NCBI RefSeq assembly: GCF_900142435.1
Contig: NZ_LT670846.1
Span: forward strand, 1,082,750 to 1,146,749
Origin: Thermocrinis minervae
Lineage (GTDB): Bacteria; Aquificota; Aquificia; Aquificales; Aquificaceae
Direction: 5' to 3'
DNA length: 64,000 nucleotides
Every line of letters begins with the position of its first letter. Within the stretch, counting starts at the first letter, position 1. The translations under genes were made by a program, and so were the position numbers. Under the pieces are notes generated by a model. That model was given only the letters and a program-made list of their open reading frames with translations, had not been told where the DNA came from and ran no database searches. Positions 1 to 8,344 of this stretch are shown one piece after another.

Positions 1-1050
1 ATAACAGGTAAAAGCAGTGCGAGAAAAAGCGGCGCATTGGAAAAGGTAGTAGACTCACTAAAAAAGCACGGAGTGAAGGATGTTTTTGTTTACGAAGGAG
101 TTGAGCCTAACCCTACCAACACGCAGGTGGATGAGATAAGCAGGATAGTAGTAGAAAGAAAGATAGACCTGATCGTAGGGTTAGGTGGTGGTAGCTCCTT
201 AGACACGGCAAAGGCTGTAAGCATAGTGTCTTCCAACGAAGGATCTGCCTGGGACTATGTAAACTATCCAGAAGGTCCAAGGCTTTTGCCCTACCTCAAC
301 AGACCTACCATATGTATACCAACCACCTCAGGAACTGGTAGTGAGGTAAACAGGTACTCTGTCATCTCAAACCCAATAAGAAAGGAAAAGCTGGTCATAT
401 CTCACTCTCTGTGTTATCCAAAAGCCGCTATAGTGGATCCAGAGCTTACCGTCACCATGAGTCCCAGGCTTACGGCCACCACTGGTATAGACGCTTTCGT
501 GCATGCTCTTGAGTCCCTCACCAACAAAATGCACAACCCTCTGGCTGATGAGTTCGCCATAAGGGCTCTGAAGATAATAAAGGAGTGGTTACCCATAGCT
601 TACAGAGAACCTGAGAATATACAGGCCAGGGAGATGATGTCTTACGCCAGCATGCTCGCGGGTATAGCCATAGACAAGAAAAGGGTGGCCTTAATACACG
701 CTATGGAACATCCTGTATCCGCTCACTACCCAAGCGTAGCACATGGTGACGGTCTTGCCGCCTTGGCTTTGGCCGTGACCAAGTTCAACTATCAGGGTAA
801 CCCAAGGAAGTACGAAATTTTCGCCGAAGTGATGGGAGAAGATCCTAAGCCTCACAAAGCAGTAGATGCTGTTGAAAAGATGTTAAAGAGTGTAGATATG
901 CTCATATCCCTCAGGGACCTGGGGGTGGAGAAAGAGAAGTTAGAAAGGTTGACCGAAGACGTTTACATGCTTGCTCGTAACACCTTTAGCATAAATCCAG
1001 TAGAGCCAAGTTATGAAGACCTGCTAAAACTTTACGAGGAGGCTTTCTGA
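1..1050 (+). CDS. Iron-containing alcohol dehydrogenase, 5' end outside window
   Basis: The frame is open from base 1 and the first residues (ITGKSSARKSGALEKV) already match the conserved N-terminal part of group III iron alcohol dehydrogenases, so the true start lies upstream. The NAD-binding GGGSSLDTAK motif, the TTSGTGSE motif, and the metal-ligand segments TGIDAFVHALE (Asp and His), MEHPVSA (His) and AHGDGLA (His) are all present. The family oxidises alcohols or reduces aldehydes with NAD(P)H in the cytoplasm; the physiological substrate cannot be told from sequence. The stop codon shares one base with the uppP start (TGATG), so the two are probably co-translated. Confidence 0.93.
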   Translation: MTGKSSARKSGALEKVVDSLKKHGVKDVFVYEGVEPNPTNTQVDEISRIVVERKIDLIVGLGGGSSLDTAKAVSIVSSNEGSAWDYVNYPEGPRLLPYLNRPTICIPTTSGTGSEVNRYSVISNPIRKEKLVISHSLCYPKAAIVDPELTVTMSPRLTATTGIDAFVHALESLTNKMHNPLADEFAIRALKIIKEWLPIAYREPENIQAREMMSYASMLAGIAIDKKRVALIHAMEHPVSAHYPSVAHGDGLAALALAVTKFNYQGNPRKYEIFAEVMGEDPKPHKAVDAVEKMLKSVDMLISLRDLGVEKEKLERLTEDVYMLARNTFSINPVEPSYEDLLKLYEEAF

Positions 1051-1820
1051 TGGAGATTTCTCATGCCATTGTCTTGGGCGTAGTGGAAGGCCTTACAGAG
1101 TTCTTGCCCGTATCATCCACAGGACACCTTATACTTACGGCCCACCTCCTTGGAATCCCTCAGGACAATTTTACGAAGAGCTTTGAGATATCCATACAGT
1201 TAGGAGCCATACTGGCAGTCATGCTCCTCTACTGGAAGAAGCTACTTACAGATGTAGAAGTCATTAAGAGGGTAATCCTAGCCTTCTTACCTACAGGTAT
1301 ATTAGGCTTTCTACTGTATAAGTTCATAAAAGTTTACTTGATAGGTAATGAGCTGGTGGTTGTCCTCTCCCTCTTTTTTGGGGGCCTGTTCCTTCTCTTC
1401 GCAGACAGGTTCTGCGAAAAAAGGTGCTACCTAGATCAGATAAATAGGCTACCCTACGTCAAGGCTGTAGCCATAGGTCTCTTTCAGTCTTTAGCCATGA
1501 TACCAGGGGTATCAAGATCTGGGGCAACCATAATAGGTGGGATGTTTATGGGTCTAAACAGAAAGGAGGCAGCTGAGTTTTCCTTCCTGCTTGCCATACC
1601 CACCATGCTTATAGCCACAGCTTACGATCTTTACAAGTCCCACTCTGAGTTTGTTGTAGAAGATTACAAAATCCTGGCCATTGGTTTTTTATGCGCTTTT
1701 TTGACAGCCCTAGTGAGCGTTAAAACCTTCTTAAGGTTTATATCAAGCCACTCTTTTGTACCCTTCGGTGTCTACAGGATATTTATCTCTATAGTTTACG
1801 CCCTCTTTAAGCTACGGTAA
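1050..1820 (+). CDS. uppP: Undecaprenyl-diphosphatase UppP (BacA family)
   Basis: A 256-residue polytopic membrane protein of normal family length. It carries both UppP signatures: EGLTEFLPVSSTGHLIL near the N-terminus and PGVSRSGATI in the middle, which supply the catalytic Glu, Ser and Arg residues. It removes a phosphate from undecaprenyl diphosphate, recycling the lipid carrier for peptidoglycan and O-antigen synthesis. The start overlaps the upstream dehydrogenase stop by one base. The last 25 bases overlap the convergent membrane-protein gene on the minus strand. Confidence 0.96.
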   Translation: MEISHAIVLGVVEGLTEFLPVSSTGHLILTAHLLGIPQDNFTKSFEISIQLGAILAVMLLYWKKLLTDVEVIKRVILAFLPTGILGFLLYKFIKVYLIGNELVVVLSLFFGGLFLLFADRFCEKRCYLDQINRLPYVKAVAIGLFQSLAMIPGVSRSGATIIGGMFMGLNRKEAAEFSFLLAIPTMLIATAYDLYKSHSEFVVEDYKILAIGFLCAFLTALVSVKTFLRFISSHSFVPFGVYRIFISIVYALFKLR

Positions 1821-2914
1821 AACACAGCACGCGTAAAGAAGAGCCATACTATCACGTAAGGTACGCCAGATACGTATCTGGTTATTTCCCACGTGTCAAG
1901 GTAGAGCATTACAAACACGCATATGGGTGATATTGGCAGAAGTTTCTTTAACAACTCCTCATCCACAAGATCGCTTATGGCAAGGTTAACACCTTTCTGC
2001 TGGTACATGTTATAGACCATCCTGGGTAAGAGATGGGCAAGGCCTCCCATAAGGGTAGTTCCCACAAATCCGAACAGGAGGAGATCCATATGGTAAACGA
2101 GCATCTCTCCCACCAATCCCTTAGCAGCCATAAGAAAACCCACAAAAAGGCCAACGGGTAGGTAGAAAAGACCAAGCAAGAAGTATTTGACAACCAGAGG
2201 GATCTCCCTAGGCATACGCCTCTTTAGGAAAATCTGGGCTACCAACCATAGAAAGTAACCTGCAAAGGCAAAAACCAACAGACTAGAAAAAGCCACCAAC
2301 CTATAGTCGCCTATGTAAAAGGAAAGCAAGAAGATGGGCACTCCCAAAAGAGATAGGTAAAAAAGTCTTCTACCCTGCTTTATGTTTACTGTTTCCATAA
2401 GGAGCATGGGTACCCAAGCGTACTCCACTCCAAAGACCACGTTCATCATAAAACCTACAGTCATGCTATGGACTGCAAGGGCTTGGTGCACTATATGCAT
2501 CTCAGAAAGCAGGAAGAACAAACTTCCCAGAAAGAGATAAACACTACCCAGGAGGAGCATCCTGACCGTTATGGGTTGTAAGTTCCTAACAGAAAGAAGT
2601 ACATGTACAAAGAAAAGGCTTACTGTGATAGCATGCAGCACAGAGGCGTACAGAGCTTGCCCAGAGAGTAAAAGCACAGGAAAGGTAAGAGAAAGGGCAA
2701 ACACCAGATAAGACAGTTTAGGAAAGGCCAGGCTTCTGTTTTGGGAGTTGGGGACTATCTGGTACATGGCGGCCATTATGGCGTGGGCCATAAACCCAAA
2801 GACACCCATCTTCCAGGCTGTAGACATATCAAAAGGCTTTATAACAACCATAAGGAGAAGCTCTCCTATGGCGAGCAGGAAGAAGTAAGGCGACACCTTA
2901 GACACATAGAACAT
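1796..2914 (-). CDS. Multi-pass membrane protein, heme-copper-oxidase/NnrS-like
   Basis: A 372-residue, very hydrophobic protein with about eleven predicted membrane segments. Histidines sit at regular places in helices: HAIMAAMYQIVPN near residue 43, a central HxxxxxxxHSMTVGFMMNVVFG segment, and HMDLLLFGFVGTTLMGGLAHLLPR late in the protein. This layout resembles cytochrome oxidase subunit I-like and NnrS-type heme/copper membrane proteins, but I cannot assign a specific family or substrate. It is transcribed alone, divergently from the EamA gene and convergently into uppP. A heme-binding or NO/O2-related role is inference only. Confidence 0.7.
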   Translation of the reverse strand: MFYVSKVSPYFFLLAIGELLLMVVIKPFDMSTAWKMGVFGFMAHAIMAAMYQIVPNSQNRSLAFPKLSYLVFALSLTFPVLLLSGQALYASVLHAITVSLFFVHVLLSVRNLQPITVRMLLLGSVYLFLGSLFFLLSEMHIVHQALAVHSMTVGFMMNVVFGVEYAWVPMLLMETVNIKQGRRLFYLSLLGVPIFLLSFYIGDYRLVAFSSLLVFAFAGYFLWLVAQIFLKRRMPREIPLVVKYFLLGLFYLPVGLFVGFLMAAKGLVGEMLVYHMDLLLFGFVGTTLMGGLAHLLPRMVYNMYQQKGVNLAISDLVDEELLKKLLPISPICVFVMLYLDTWEITRYVSGVPYVIVWLFFTRAVFYRSLKRA

Positions 2915-2980
2915 AAGTTTAAACAGTAAGTAATTAGATACTGACTGTCAAGTCTTACACCCTTGATTTATACTATACGG

Positions 2981-3406
2981 GTGTACAAACCGCTCGTCCT
3001 AGCTCTCTTAGCAAGCCTAGTATGGGGAATAGCTCCCATATTCTTCAAGCTAGGTCTAAAGGAAGGTCTTCTACCCGTTCATGCCCTGGTGATCCATAAC
3101 CTGATAGCCTTCTTGAGCTCCCTAATCGTATCCCTCAAGTATCTTCATCAGTGGCAGTTTACGGTAAAGGGTTTTCTTCTAGTTGCTTTCGGTGGCTTTC
3201 TCTCTGGTTTTTTAGGTCTTCATTTCTTCTACAAAGCTCTCAAAACAGGTGATGTTTCCCTGGTTTCACCTGTTGCTTCAACCTCTCCCCTATGGGCTTC
3301 TATTTTTGCCCTCACCCTCTTACAAGAGGAGATAAACCTCCTTAAGCTCGTTGGAATTGTGCTTGTGGTATGTGGAATAGCCCTGCTGAGCTACGCTCAA
3401 AGGTAA
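2981..3406 (+). CDS. EamA/DMT-family half-size transporter
   Basis: About 141 residues with four or five membrane helices and one EamA repeat (ALLASLVWGIAPIFFKLGLKEG at the start, FLGLHFFYKALKTGDVSLVSPV in the middle). Full DMT exporters usually carry two such repeats, so this single-domain form probably works as a dimer. The GTG at 2981 is preferred because the domain begins directly after it; a TTG at 2963 would add six residues. A TATACT hexamer ends 6 nt before the GTG. Its 3' end overlaps the lnt start by 37 bp, so the two may be translationally coupled. Confidence 0.83.
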   Translation: MYKPLVLALLASLVWGIAPIFFKLGLKEGLLPVHALVIHNLIAFLSSLIVSLKYLHQWQFTVKGFLLVAFGGFLSGFLGLHFFYKALKTGDVSLVSPVASTSPLWASIFALTLLQEEINLLKLVGIVLVVCGIALLSYAQR

Positions 3407-4728
3407 AGGCCTCTCTTTTTGCTCTACTGGCCGGTTTTAGCCTTTTTCTTCCTTTTTCCAAGTATGAGCTCTGGTTTACCATGCCTGTGGGTATGTTTCT
3501 CTTACTCCTGAGGAAAGAAGGATACATATGGCTTCTGGCAGGTCTAGCTTTCTTCTTTCTATCGTTGGAGTGTGCCAGCATACCCATGGTAAAGTACGCA
3601 GGTCTAAACCCTGTAGTAGCCTACTCCCTTGTGTTCTTTTTAGCCTTTTTTCTTTCTTTACTTCAGTTTTACTTCCCTGTAAGGCTCTTCAAAAACAGGG
3701 ATGTACTTCTCATCTTAGCCTTCTGTGGCATTGAGATCCTTAGATCTTACTTCCCATACGGTGGTTTCCCCTGGCTTATCAGTGGCATAGTCCTCTCTTA
3801 CGTGCCTGTAGCTAAATACAGCCTCTACTACCTTACCGTCTACGGTGCCAGCCTAGTCCTCTGGTTTTTTGTGCTTGCCCTTCTGGGAAGAAGGTTTAAG
3901 TACGCCCTTATCCTTGTCCTTTTTCCTTTTGCCCTTGGTACAGTCCAGCTTTTAAAGCTAAACAGGGAGTATGGCAGAGGTAAGGAGTTGTACATAGCGG
4001 TGGTTCAGACGGCAGTACCACAAGATGTAAAACTAAACTGGCAGAGCTTTGAAAAGTACACTCCAGAGATACTTGCTATGGTAAAGGGTGCTGTAGAAAG
4101 AGGTGCCAAGGTGATCCTGCTTCCCGAGACAGCTCTACCCCTCTTCTTTGACTTGGAGGATCCCACCATCCAAGAGCTCTATCAGCTCTCTCAAAAGTCT
4201 GCCATTGTGTTTGGAATAGTAGATTTAAGGAATTCAAAGAACAAGGTAGAACCCTATAACTCCGTTTATCTTTTCTACAAGGGGAAGGTAGAAAACTACG
4301 ACAAAGTTAGGCTCATGCCTGTGGGTGAGTACGTTCCTTTTCCCTTTGGTTTTCTAAAGGATCTTGTACCAGCCATATCTGGCCTGGACTACCAACCTGG
4401 TAAGGAGCTAAAGCCCCTTGAGGTAGATGGTGTAAAGATGGCTACTCCCGTGTGTTTTGAGATAGCCTACTGGGATCTGGTTAAAAGGCTCTCCAGAGAT
4501 GCCAAGCTTATAGCAGTGTTAACCAACGATGGGTGGTTTGACGACAGCCAATGTGCTTCACAACATTTCAGATGGGCAGTAGTTAGAGCCCTAGAAAACG
4601 GCCTACCTGTACTCTGGGTAAACAACTCTGGTTACAGCGCCTACATAGACCACATGGGCAACGTGGTAAAACAACTGCCCTACTCCAAAAGGTCTATACT
4701 CTTTGTTCATGTCAGGATCAAAGATTAA
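3370..4728 (+). CDS. lnt: Apolipoprotein N-acyltransferase Lnt
   Basis: 452 residues. The N-terminal half is a bundle of membrane helices (about 15-195); the C-terminal half is a carbon-nitrogen hydrolase domain exposed to the periplasm. The catalytic triad is visible as Glu253 in LPETALP, Lys312 in YDKVRLMPVGEYVPFP, and Cys362 in TPVCFEIAYWD. The enzyme adds the third acyl chain to the N-terminal cysteine of lipoproteins, and several lipoproteins are encoded in this window. The start overlaps the EamA gene and the end overlaps pgsA, suggesting an EamA-lnt-pgsA operon. Confidence 0.95.
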   Translation: MWNSPAELRSKVKASLFALLAGFSLFLPFSKYELWFTMPVGMFLLLLRKEGYIWLLAGLAFFFLSLECASIPMVKYAGLNPVVAYSLVFFLAFFLSLLQFYFPVRLFKNRDVLLILAFCGIEILRSYFPYGGFPWLISGIVLSYVPVAKYSLYYLTVYGASLVLWFFVLALLGRRFKYALILVLFPFALGTVQLLKLNREYGRGKELYIAVVQTAVPQDVKLNWQSFEKYTPEILAMVKGAVERGAKVILLPETALPLFFDLEDPTIQELYQLSQKSAIVFGIVDLRNSKNKVEPYNSVYLFYKGKVENYDKVRLMPVGEYVPFPFGFLKDLVPAISGLDYQPGKELKPLEVDGVKMATPVCFEIAYWDLVKRLSRDAKLIAVLTNDGWFDDSQCASQHFRWAVVRALENGLPVLWVNNSGYSAYIDHMGNVVKQLPYSKRSILFVHVRIKD

Positions 4729-5218
4729 CTTGCTCCCTAACATCATTTCCCTTTTAAGGTTCCTGCTAAGCCCGCTTATCCTTTTGGTACCCAGAGAAAG
4801 ACTTTTTCCCTTCTTCTTGGTACTTGCCTTCTCGGACTTCCTTGATGGTTTCTTAGCCAGAAGGTTAAAGGCCGAAAGCTCCTTAGGCAGGATTTTGGAC
4901 CCTCTGGCAGACAAAGCGATGAACTTTTTTGCCCTTTATACTACAGTCTTCAAGTTTAACCTAATTCCAAGTTATATATTCTGGAGCCTTGTCCTTAGAG
5001 ATATTCTCATAGTCCTTGGTGGCCTACACATGACCATATCAAAGGGTGTGGTACCCAAAGCCAGACCACTTGGCAAGCTCACCACCTTCATGGTGTCTTT
5101 TCTGGTGGTTATTTCCCTTTTAGGATTTAACCATCCCATCTTCTATTACTTATGTCAGTTTTTTATACTAGCCTCCTTCTTAGACTACGTTTACGTATAT
5201 CTTAGGAGTTTTAGGTAG
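4709..5218 (+). CDS. pgsA: CDP-diacylglycerol-glycerol-3-phosphate 3-phosphatidyltransferase
   Basis: About 169 residues with four or five membrane helices and the full CDP-alcohol phosphotransferase signature D-G-x2-A-R-x8-G-x3-D-x3-D (DGFLARR through GRILDPLAD). It makes phosphatidylglycerol phosphate, the committed step to phosphatidylglycerol. Specificity within the CDP-alcohol phosphotransferase family is inferred from overall similarity to PgsA. The ATG at 4709 is preferred over a TTG at 4703; both lie inside the lnt 3' end. This is the last core gene before the AT-rich island. Confidence 0.9.
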   Translation: MSGSKINLLPNIISLLRFLLSPLILLVPRERLFPFFLVLAFSDFLDGFLARRLKAESSLGRILDPLADKAMNFFALYTTVFKFNLIPSYIFWSLVLRDILIVLGGLHMTISKGVVPKARPLGKLTTFMVSFLVVISLLGFNHPIFYYLCQFFILASFLDYVYVYLRSFR

Positions 5219-5237
5219 GTTTTTATTTATTTTATTT

Positions 5238-5243
5238 TATAAT
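5238..5243 (+). promoter_or_regulatory. TATAAT -10 element at the head of the island
   Basis: A perfect TATAAT lies in an AT-rich stretch just after pgsA, 27 nt before the ATG at 5271, with a strong AAAGGAGGG ribosome binding site (5255-5263) between. No convincing -35 was identified. Confidence 0.5.
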
Positions 5244-5279
5244 TTCTTTCATCCAAAGGAGGGTGTGGGTATGAGAAGA
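5243..5279 (+). repeat. QRRVWV box, copy 1
   Basis: First copy of a repeated element with core aaaggagggtgtgggtatg. In one frame it reads FIQRRVWV followed by a TGA that overlaps the next ATG. Here no effector ORF precedes it, so it may be all that remains of one. It carries the ribosome binding site of the exported-protein gene at 5271. Confidence 0.7.
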
Positions 5280-5858
5280 ATAGCGTTATTAACAGCGGTG
5301 TTGATAGTTGTTTTGGCTTTTGTTAGGGTTGGTCTTGGAGAGGATGGAATCTTCAAGTTTGAAAACGGGATATGGTATTTAGATATAGATGATAATGGCA
5401 TAAAGGATGTGGTTATCTGTGGAGAATATTTTACACCTTGGGGAGGCAATATTTATAAGGCTTGTTCTTTTTATTTGAGGACTAAAGAAGGAAAATTATT
5501 CTATATACCTATACCAGCAGAAGGTAACAAAGGGTCAGAAGTAAGTGTTTATACATACTCAAAAGTTGGTGGTTGTGGAAGTAGAATTAATAAGGAGGAA
5601 ATTACGAATCTCTCAAGCTTTAGGCTTATCAAATTAAATAGTGGTGTCTATCTAATACTTGCTAAAAAAGATTGTAAATCTATTGAAAAAATGATTAACA
5701 ATAAATGCCCTTTTAATGTTGTTATATTTAAATACGACCAAGAAGATAAAACCTTTTTAAAGTATAAAACTTATGAGTTAAATAAGCCTTATTGTGACAG
5801 TGAAGAAGTTTTTAAAAATGAGAATAAAATTCTGAAATTATTAGATGGAGGTAGATAA
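5271..5858 (+). CDS. Exported hypothetical protein of the island, candidate immunity protein
   Basis: 195 residues from the ATG at 5271, chosen because GGAGG sits 8 nt upstream; an in-frame GTG at 5265 lies too close to it. The N-terminus ([20 protein letters not shown]) is a signal peptide of the kind shared across the island, ending near GLGED. The mature part is lysine- and cysteine-rich (at least six Cys, including KVGGCGS and KKDCKS), fitting a disulfide-bonded periplasmic protein. I do not recognise a family. It lies 2 nt before an NNPGN/LysM effector gene, so a protective role is inferred from position only. Confidence 0.75.
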   Translation: MRRIALLTAVLIVVLAFVRVGLGEDGIFKFENGIWYLDIDDNGIKDVVICGEYFTPWGGNIYKACSFYLRTKEGKLFYIPIPAEGNKGSEVSVYTYSKVGGCGSRINKEEITNLSSFRLIKLNSGVYLILAKKDCKSIEKMINNKCPFNVVIFKYDQEDKTFLKYKTYELNKPYCDSEEVFKNENKILKLLDGGR

Positions 5859-5860
5859 AA

Positions 5861-6706
5861 ATGGGAAGAGAAGTTGTAAAGGCAGAACAAAAAGGTAGAA
5901 GTGTCTATTACTACTATTCGGATGGAACTTATGAAATAAAAAGCGGGAATAATATTGCCATAAAGACAAACAATCCTGGAAATTTAGTTGAAGATACGCT
6001 TGAAGGTAAAAAATATGGAATCGGCGTTTATGATAGAGGTGATGGAGTTCATAAATTTGCTATATTTCCAGATTTAGAAACAGGGGAAAGAGCTTTACGG
6101 GAATACCTTTTAAGGAAATATAGAGATCAGACGATTGAAGATTTAATGTATAAATATGCTCCACCAGAGTATAACAACACAGAGGCCTATATTCAAACCA
6201 TTGAAAAGGTCGGGATTAATAGAAATTCTAAACTAAGCGATCTAAATCAAGAGCAATTTAATATTCTGGTAGATACAATAATAAAAGTAGAGTCTGGAGG
6301 TAAATTAAGGTCTATTAATTCACAAACTAATCCTATTTCTGGAGATTCTTTGTATAACTCTCTCCCCACCAACCCCCATACCTACACCGTCCAGCCAGGG
6401 GATACACTTTCAAAGATAGCAAAAAGGTATGGGTTAAGTCTTGATGAGCTAATTAAGGCAAATCCTGGGATAAAGGATCCAAATCTTATATACCCTGGGC
6501 AGAAGATAAAAATCCCTGGCTATGCAGAAAAAACTCGCTCCAATCTTAGGGAGGGCACTCGCAGAATTGACCCCCTTGTGATAGACCTTGACGGAGATGG
6601 GATAGAACTGACAGATATTAAAGACTCCACTGCCATGTTTGACATCTCTGGCTCTGGTTTTGCAAACAGGGTTTATAATCTTACTCAGAGGAGGGTGTGG
6701 GGATGA
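5861..6706 (+). CDS. Peptidoglycan-targeting effector: NNPGN muralytic domain, LysM, truncated Ca-binding module
   Basis: 281 residues without a signal peptide. Residues about 34-145 resemble the NNPGN-type domain of phage-associated peptidoglycan hydrolases (TNNPGN at 36-41, [28 protein letters not shown]). Residues 174-218 are a clear LysM peptidoglycan-binding domain ([19 protein letters not shown]). Residues 221-271 match the start of the EF-hand module in the 10202 effector ([15 protein letters not shown]), but the protein then jumps directly to the tail [10 protein letters not shown]. This looks like an internal deletion of the calcium-binding module. The stop overlaps the next ATG (ATGA). 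Muralytic activity is inferred from family resemblance. Confidence 0.82.
   Translation: MGREVVKAEQKGRSVYYYYSDGTYEIKSGNNIAIKTNNPGNLVEDTLEGKKYGIGVYDRGDGVHKFAIFPDLETGERALREYLLRKYRDQTIEDLMYKYAPPEYNNTEAYIQTIEKVGINRNSKLSDLNQEQFNILVDTIIKVESGGKLRSINSQTNPISGDSLYNSLPTNPHTYTVQPGDTLSKIAKRYGLSLDELIKANPGIKDPNLIYPGQKIKIPGYAEKTRSNLREGTRRIDPLVIDLDGDGIELTDIKDSTAMFDISGSGFANRVYNLTQRRVWG
6521..6673 (+). repeat. Effector core repeat, copy A
   Basis: This segment encodes [11 protein letters not shown] through [14 protein letters not shown] to SGSGFANRV and is nearly identical at DNA level to 10697-10861. Copy A lacks about 12 bp (four codons) just before DPLV. It marks the shared module of the two effectors and is long enough to support homologous recombination between them. 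Confidence 0.9.
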
Positions 6707-6711
6707 GAAGG
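6673..6711 (+). repeat. QRRVWV box, copy 2
   Basis: The box encodes effector tail [10 protein letters not shown] and contains TATAAT at 6674-6679, exactly 23 nt before the ATG at 6703. It also holds the GAGGAGGG ribosome binding site for that gene, and the effector stop overlaps the start (ATGA). Confidence 0.8.
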
Positions 6712-7314
6712 GTATGTGAGGTATTGGCCTTTATCATATTACTTTTTTTAAATTTTTTAAACCCTCTTTATGCAGAAACCATCGAATCAGTAGGAGAAAA
6801 TACCGAACATTTAACAGAGTTTATATGTGGTAATGCTATTGTAAAAGTATTAACTCATTGTGTTTATTGTGAAGATTTACCTCCATTTTGTGTATCTGAT
6901 AAACAGTATATTGTTTTGAAAAACATTTTAAGTGATAGGAAACAAATCTTGCTCTCATCTTCTCCAACATACGCTGGAGAAAAATATGCATTTTTGAACA
7001 AAGAAAAAGTTAAAGGAAAGCGTATTTTACAGTATTTGATAGTAGAAGTAAGCTGTTACAAGGCAAAAACTGATAACAAGTATTATATTGAATTAAGTTA
7101 TTACAACGGTGGCAATTGCGAACAATGTGAATATTTTGAACTTTATAATGATGAAGGAAAGTTGATACTAACGGATAGAGAAAAAATTTTCTATAAACCT
7201 AAATCATTTCAATTTAACAAAATTTTAAAGAAATATGCCCTTGAATATAAAAAATTCAAATTAGAAGGTATAAAAAATTTGGAAATAAACCCATGCAGGA
7301 GGGATAAATCATGA
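6703..7314 (+). CDS. Exported Cys-rich protein, paralogue of the 11871 gene, candidate immunity protein
   Basis: 203 residues from the ATG at 6703, which overlaps the effector stop. A signal peptide runs to about LNPLYA. The mature protein is paralogous to the 11871 product: both share SSSPxY, a xVSCY or xVMCY strand, [16 protein letters not shown] versus YYRGGNCAECTYLEVY, and xxSDREKI or TDREKI. Several Cys pairs ([15 protein letters not shown]) suggest disulfides. It directly follows a muralytic effector and is translationally coupled to it, so a cognate periplasmic immunity role is the simplest reading, though no known family supports it. Confidence 0.8.
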   Translation: MRRVCEVLAFIILLFLNFLNPLYAETIESVGENTEHLTEFICGNAIVKVLTHCVYCEDLPPFCVSDKQYIVLKNILSDRKQILLSSSPTYAGEKYAFLNKEKVKGKRILQYLIVEVSCYKAKTDNKYYIELSYYNGGNCEQCEYFELYNDEGKLILTDREKIFYKPKSFQFNKILKKYALEYKKFKLEGIKNLEINPCRRDKS

Positions 7315-7424
7315 AAAGAAAGACTCATTTTTATGAGCCTATTGATCGCACTCCAGGAAGACTTGCAGGTAATAATTTCATCCAAAGGAGGGTGTGGGTA
7401 TGGGAAAAGTGGGTAGGTTTCTAA
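7311..7424 (+). pseudogene. Effector remnant: start region fused to QRRVWV tail
   Basis: A 37-codon frame begins at an ATG overlapping the previous stop (ATGA), with GGAGGG upstream. It runs [20 protein letters not shown] and then directly into [10 protein letters not shown]. The lack of any domain between a well-initiated start and the effector tail suggests an internal deletion. The original domain is not recognisable. Unlike the other copies it reads past the next ATG, stopping about 20 nt inside the following gene. Confidence 0.5.
7371..7405 (+). repeat. QRRVWV box, copy 3
   Basis: This copy has AATAAT (one mismatch to TATAAT) at 7371-7376, 23 nt before the ATG at 7400, followed by AAAGGAGGG. 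It encodes FIQRRVWV in the remnant that begins at 7311. Confidence 0.75.
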
Positions 7425-8344
7425 CTGTATTTCTTCTTTTACTCCTTTTAACACTTTCTACTTATGTTTATGCAGAGCAAAAAGAAACAGTTAGTCTTGA
7501 GTATGTAGGAACTATAAAAAATATTCCTAATTTATATTTTGAAGAAAATCCGTTTTATCCTTCTAAACCTGTTTTGGTGTCTAAAAACTATCTGGTGGTT
7601 AATACTAAACAAGATGATAAATACGGAGTGTTTATTCTTGGTTTAGACGGTAAAATATATTTGCATAAAAAAGATGTAATTGCTACGTCTGTATCCCAAA
7701 ACAGTAGATATTTTATTTTGGAAAGTACAGATTCCAAAAAAATGAAAACAACTAAAGAATGTGAATACGGTTATGCTACGTCTATCTATATTTTTGACGC
7801 TAAAGATGTGAATAACATAAAACAAATAGCAAATTTCAAAGCATGTAGTTTTAATTATGCATTCTCTCCTAATGGAGAATACTTAGCTCTTACAGTTCCA
7901 AAAAATAACTTAAACAGAGAAGAAAATATACCATTTAAATTATTTCAACTCCACAATCTATATGTAAATGGCTGGATTAATGATGAAACTATAATAGTAA
8001 ATAAAATTATAAAGTCTAAAGGATCAATAGAAGTTGAGCCACATGGGGATTACTACTATCGTAAATTTTATTATATGGGAATTAAAAAGGGCTCACAAAT
8101 TGAATTTACATCTGGATTATTACAGATTTTACAAGTTGCAAAGGATAAACTAATTTTTAAAGATTATAACAACTGCAAACTTTTTTCTCATGATATGGGA
8201 CAAATTTTAGCATGTGCCCTGTATGTATATGATTTTCAAAAACGAAAAAAACTACTTGCTGGATATGAAAATGAGTATTATACTTTTTCGCAGCTACAGC
8301 TTTTGAGTTTAGTAATAGATGAAAAAAAGCAACAAATTGAATAA
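7400..8344 (+). CDS. Exported beta-propeller-like protein, N-terminal part (frameshifted)
   Basis: 314 residues from the ATG at 7400, with a signal peptide ending near STYVYAEQ. The mature part has repeated strands reminiscent of TolB/WD40-type propellers (YFILESTDSKK, IYIFDAKDVNNIKQIANF, YAFSPNGEYLALTVPKNN). The frame ends shortly after an A7 tract (8312-8318) in a region with no natural domain end, and the following ORF continues the same style of sequence in the +1 frame. The two are probably one gene split by one extra A. Its position behind an effector remnant suggests an orphan immunity or periplasmic sensor gene; function unknown. Confidence 0.7.
   Translation: MGKVGRFLTVFLLLLLLTLSTYVYAEQKETVSLEYVGTIKNIPNLYFEENPFYPSKPVLVSKNYLVVNTKQDDKYGVFILGLDGKIYLHKKDVIATSVSQNSRYFILESTDSKKMKTTKECEYGYATSIYIFDAKDVNNIKQIANFKACSFNYAFSPNGEYLALTVPKNNLNREENIPFKLFQLHNLYVNGWINDETIIVNKIIKSKGSIEVEPHGDYYYRKFYYMGIKKGSQIEFTSGLLQILQVAKDKLIFKDYNNCKLFSHDMGQILACALYVYDFQKRKKLLAGYENEYYTFSQLQLLSLVIDEKKQQIE

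Noticed and set aside
8312-8318. Programmed -1 frameshift at A AAA AAG in the propeller-like gene
   Set aside because: The heptamer is in the right phase for -1 slippage, but the continuing ORF is in the +1 frame, so a -1 shift would not reach it.
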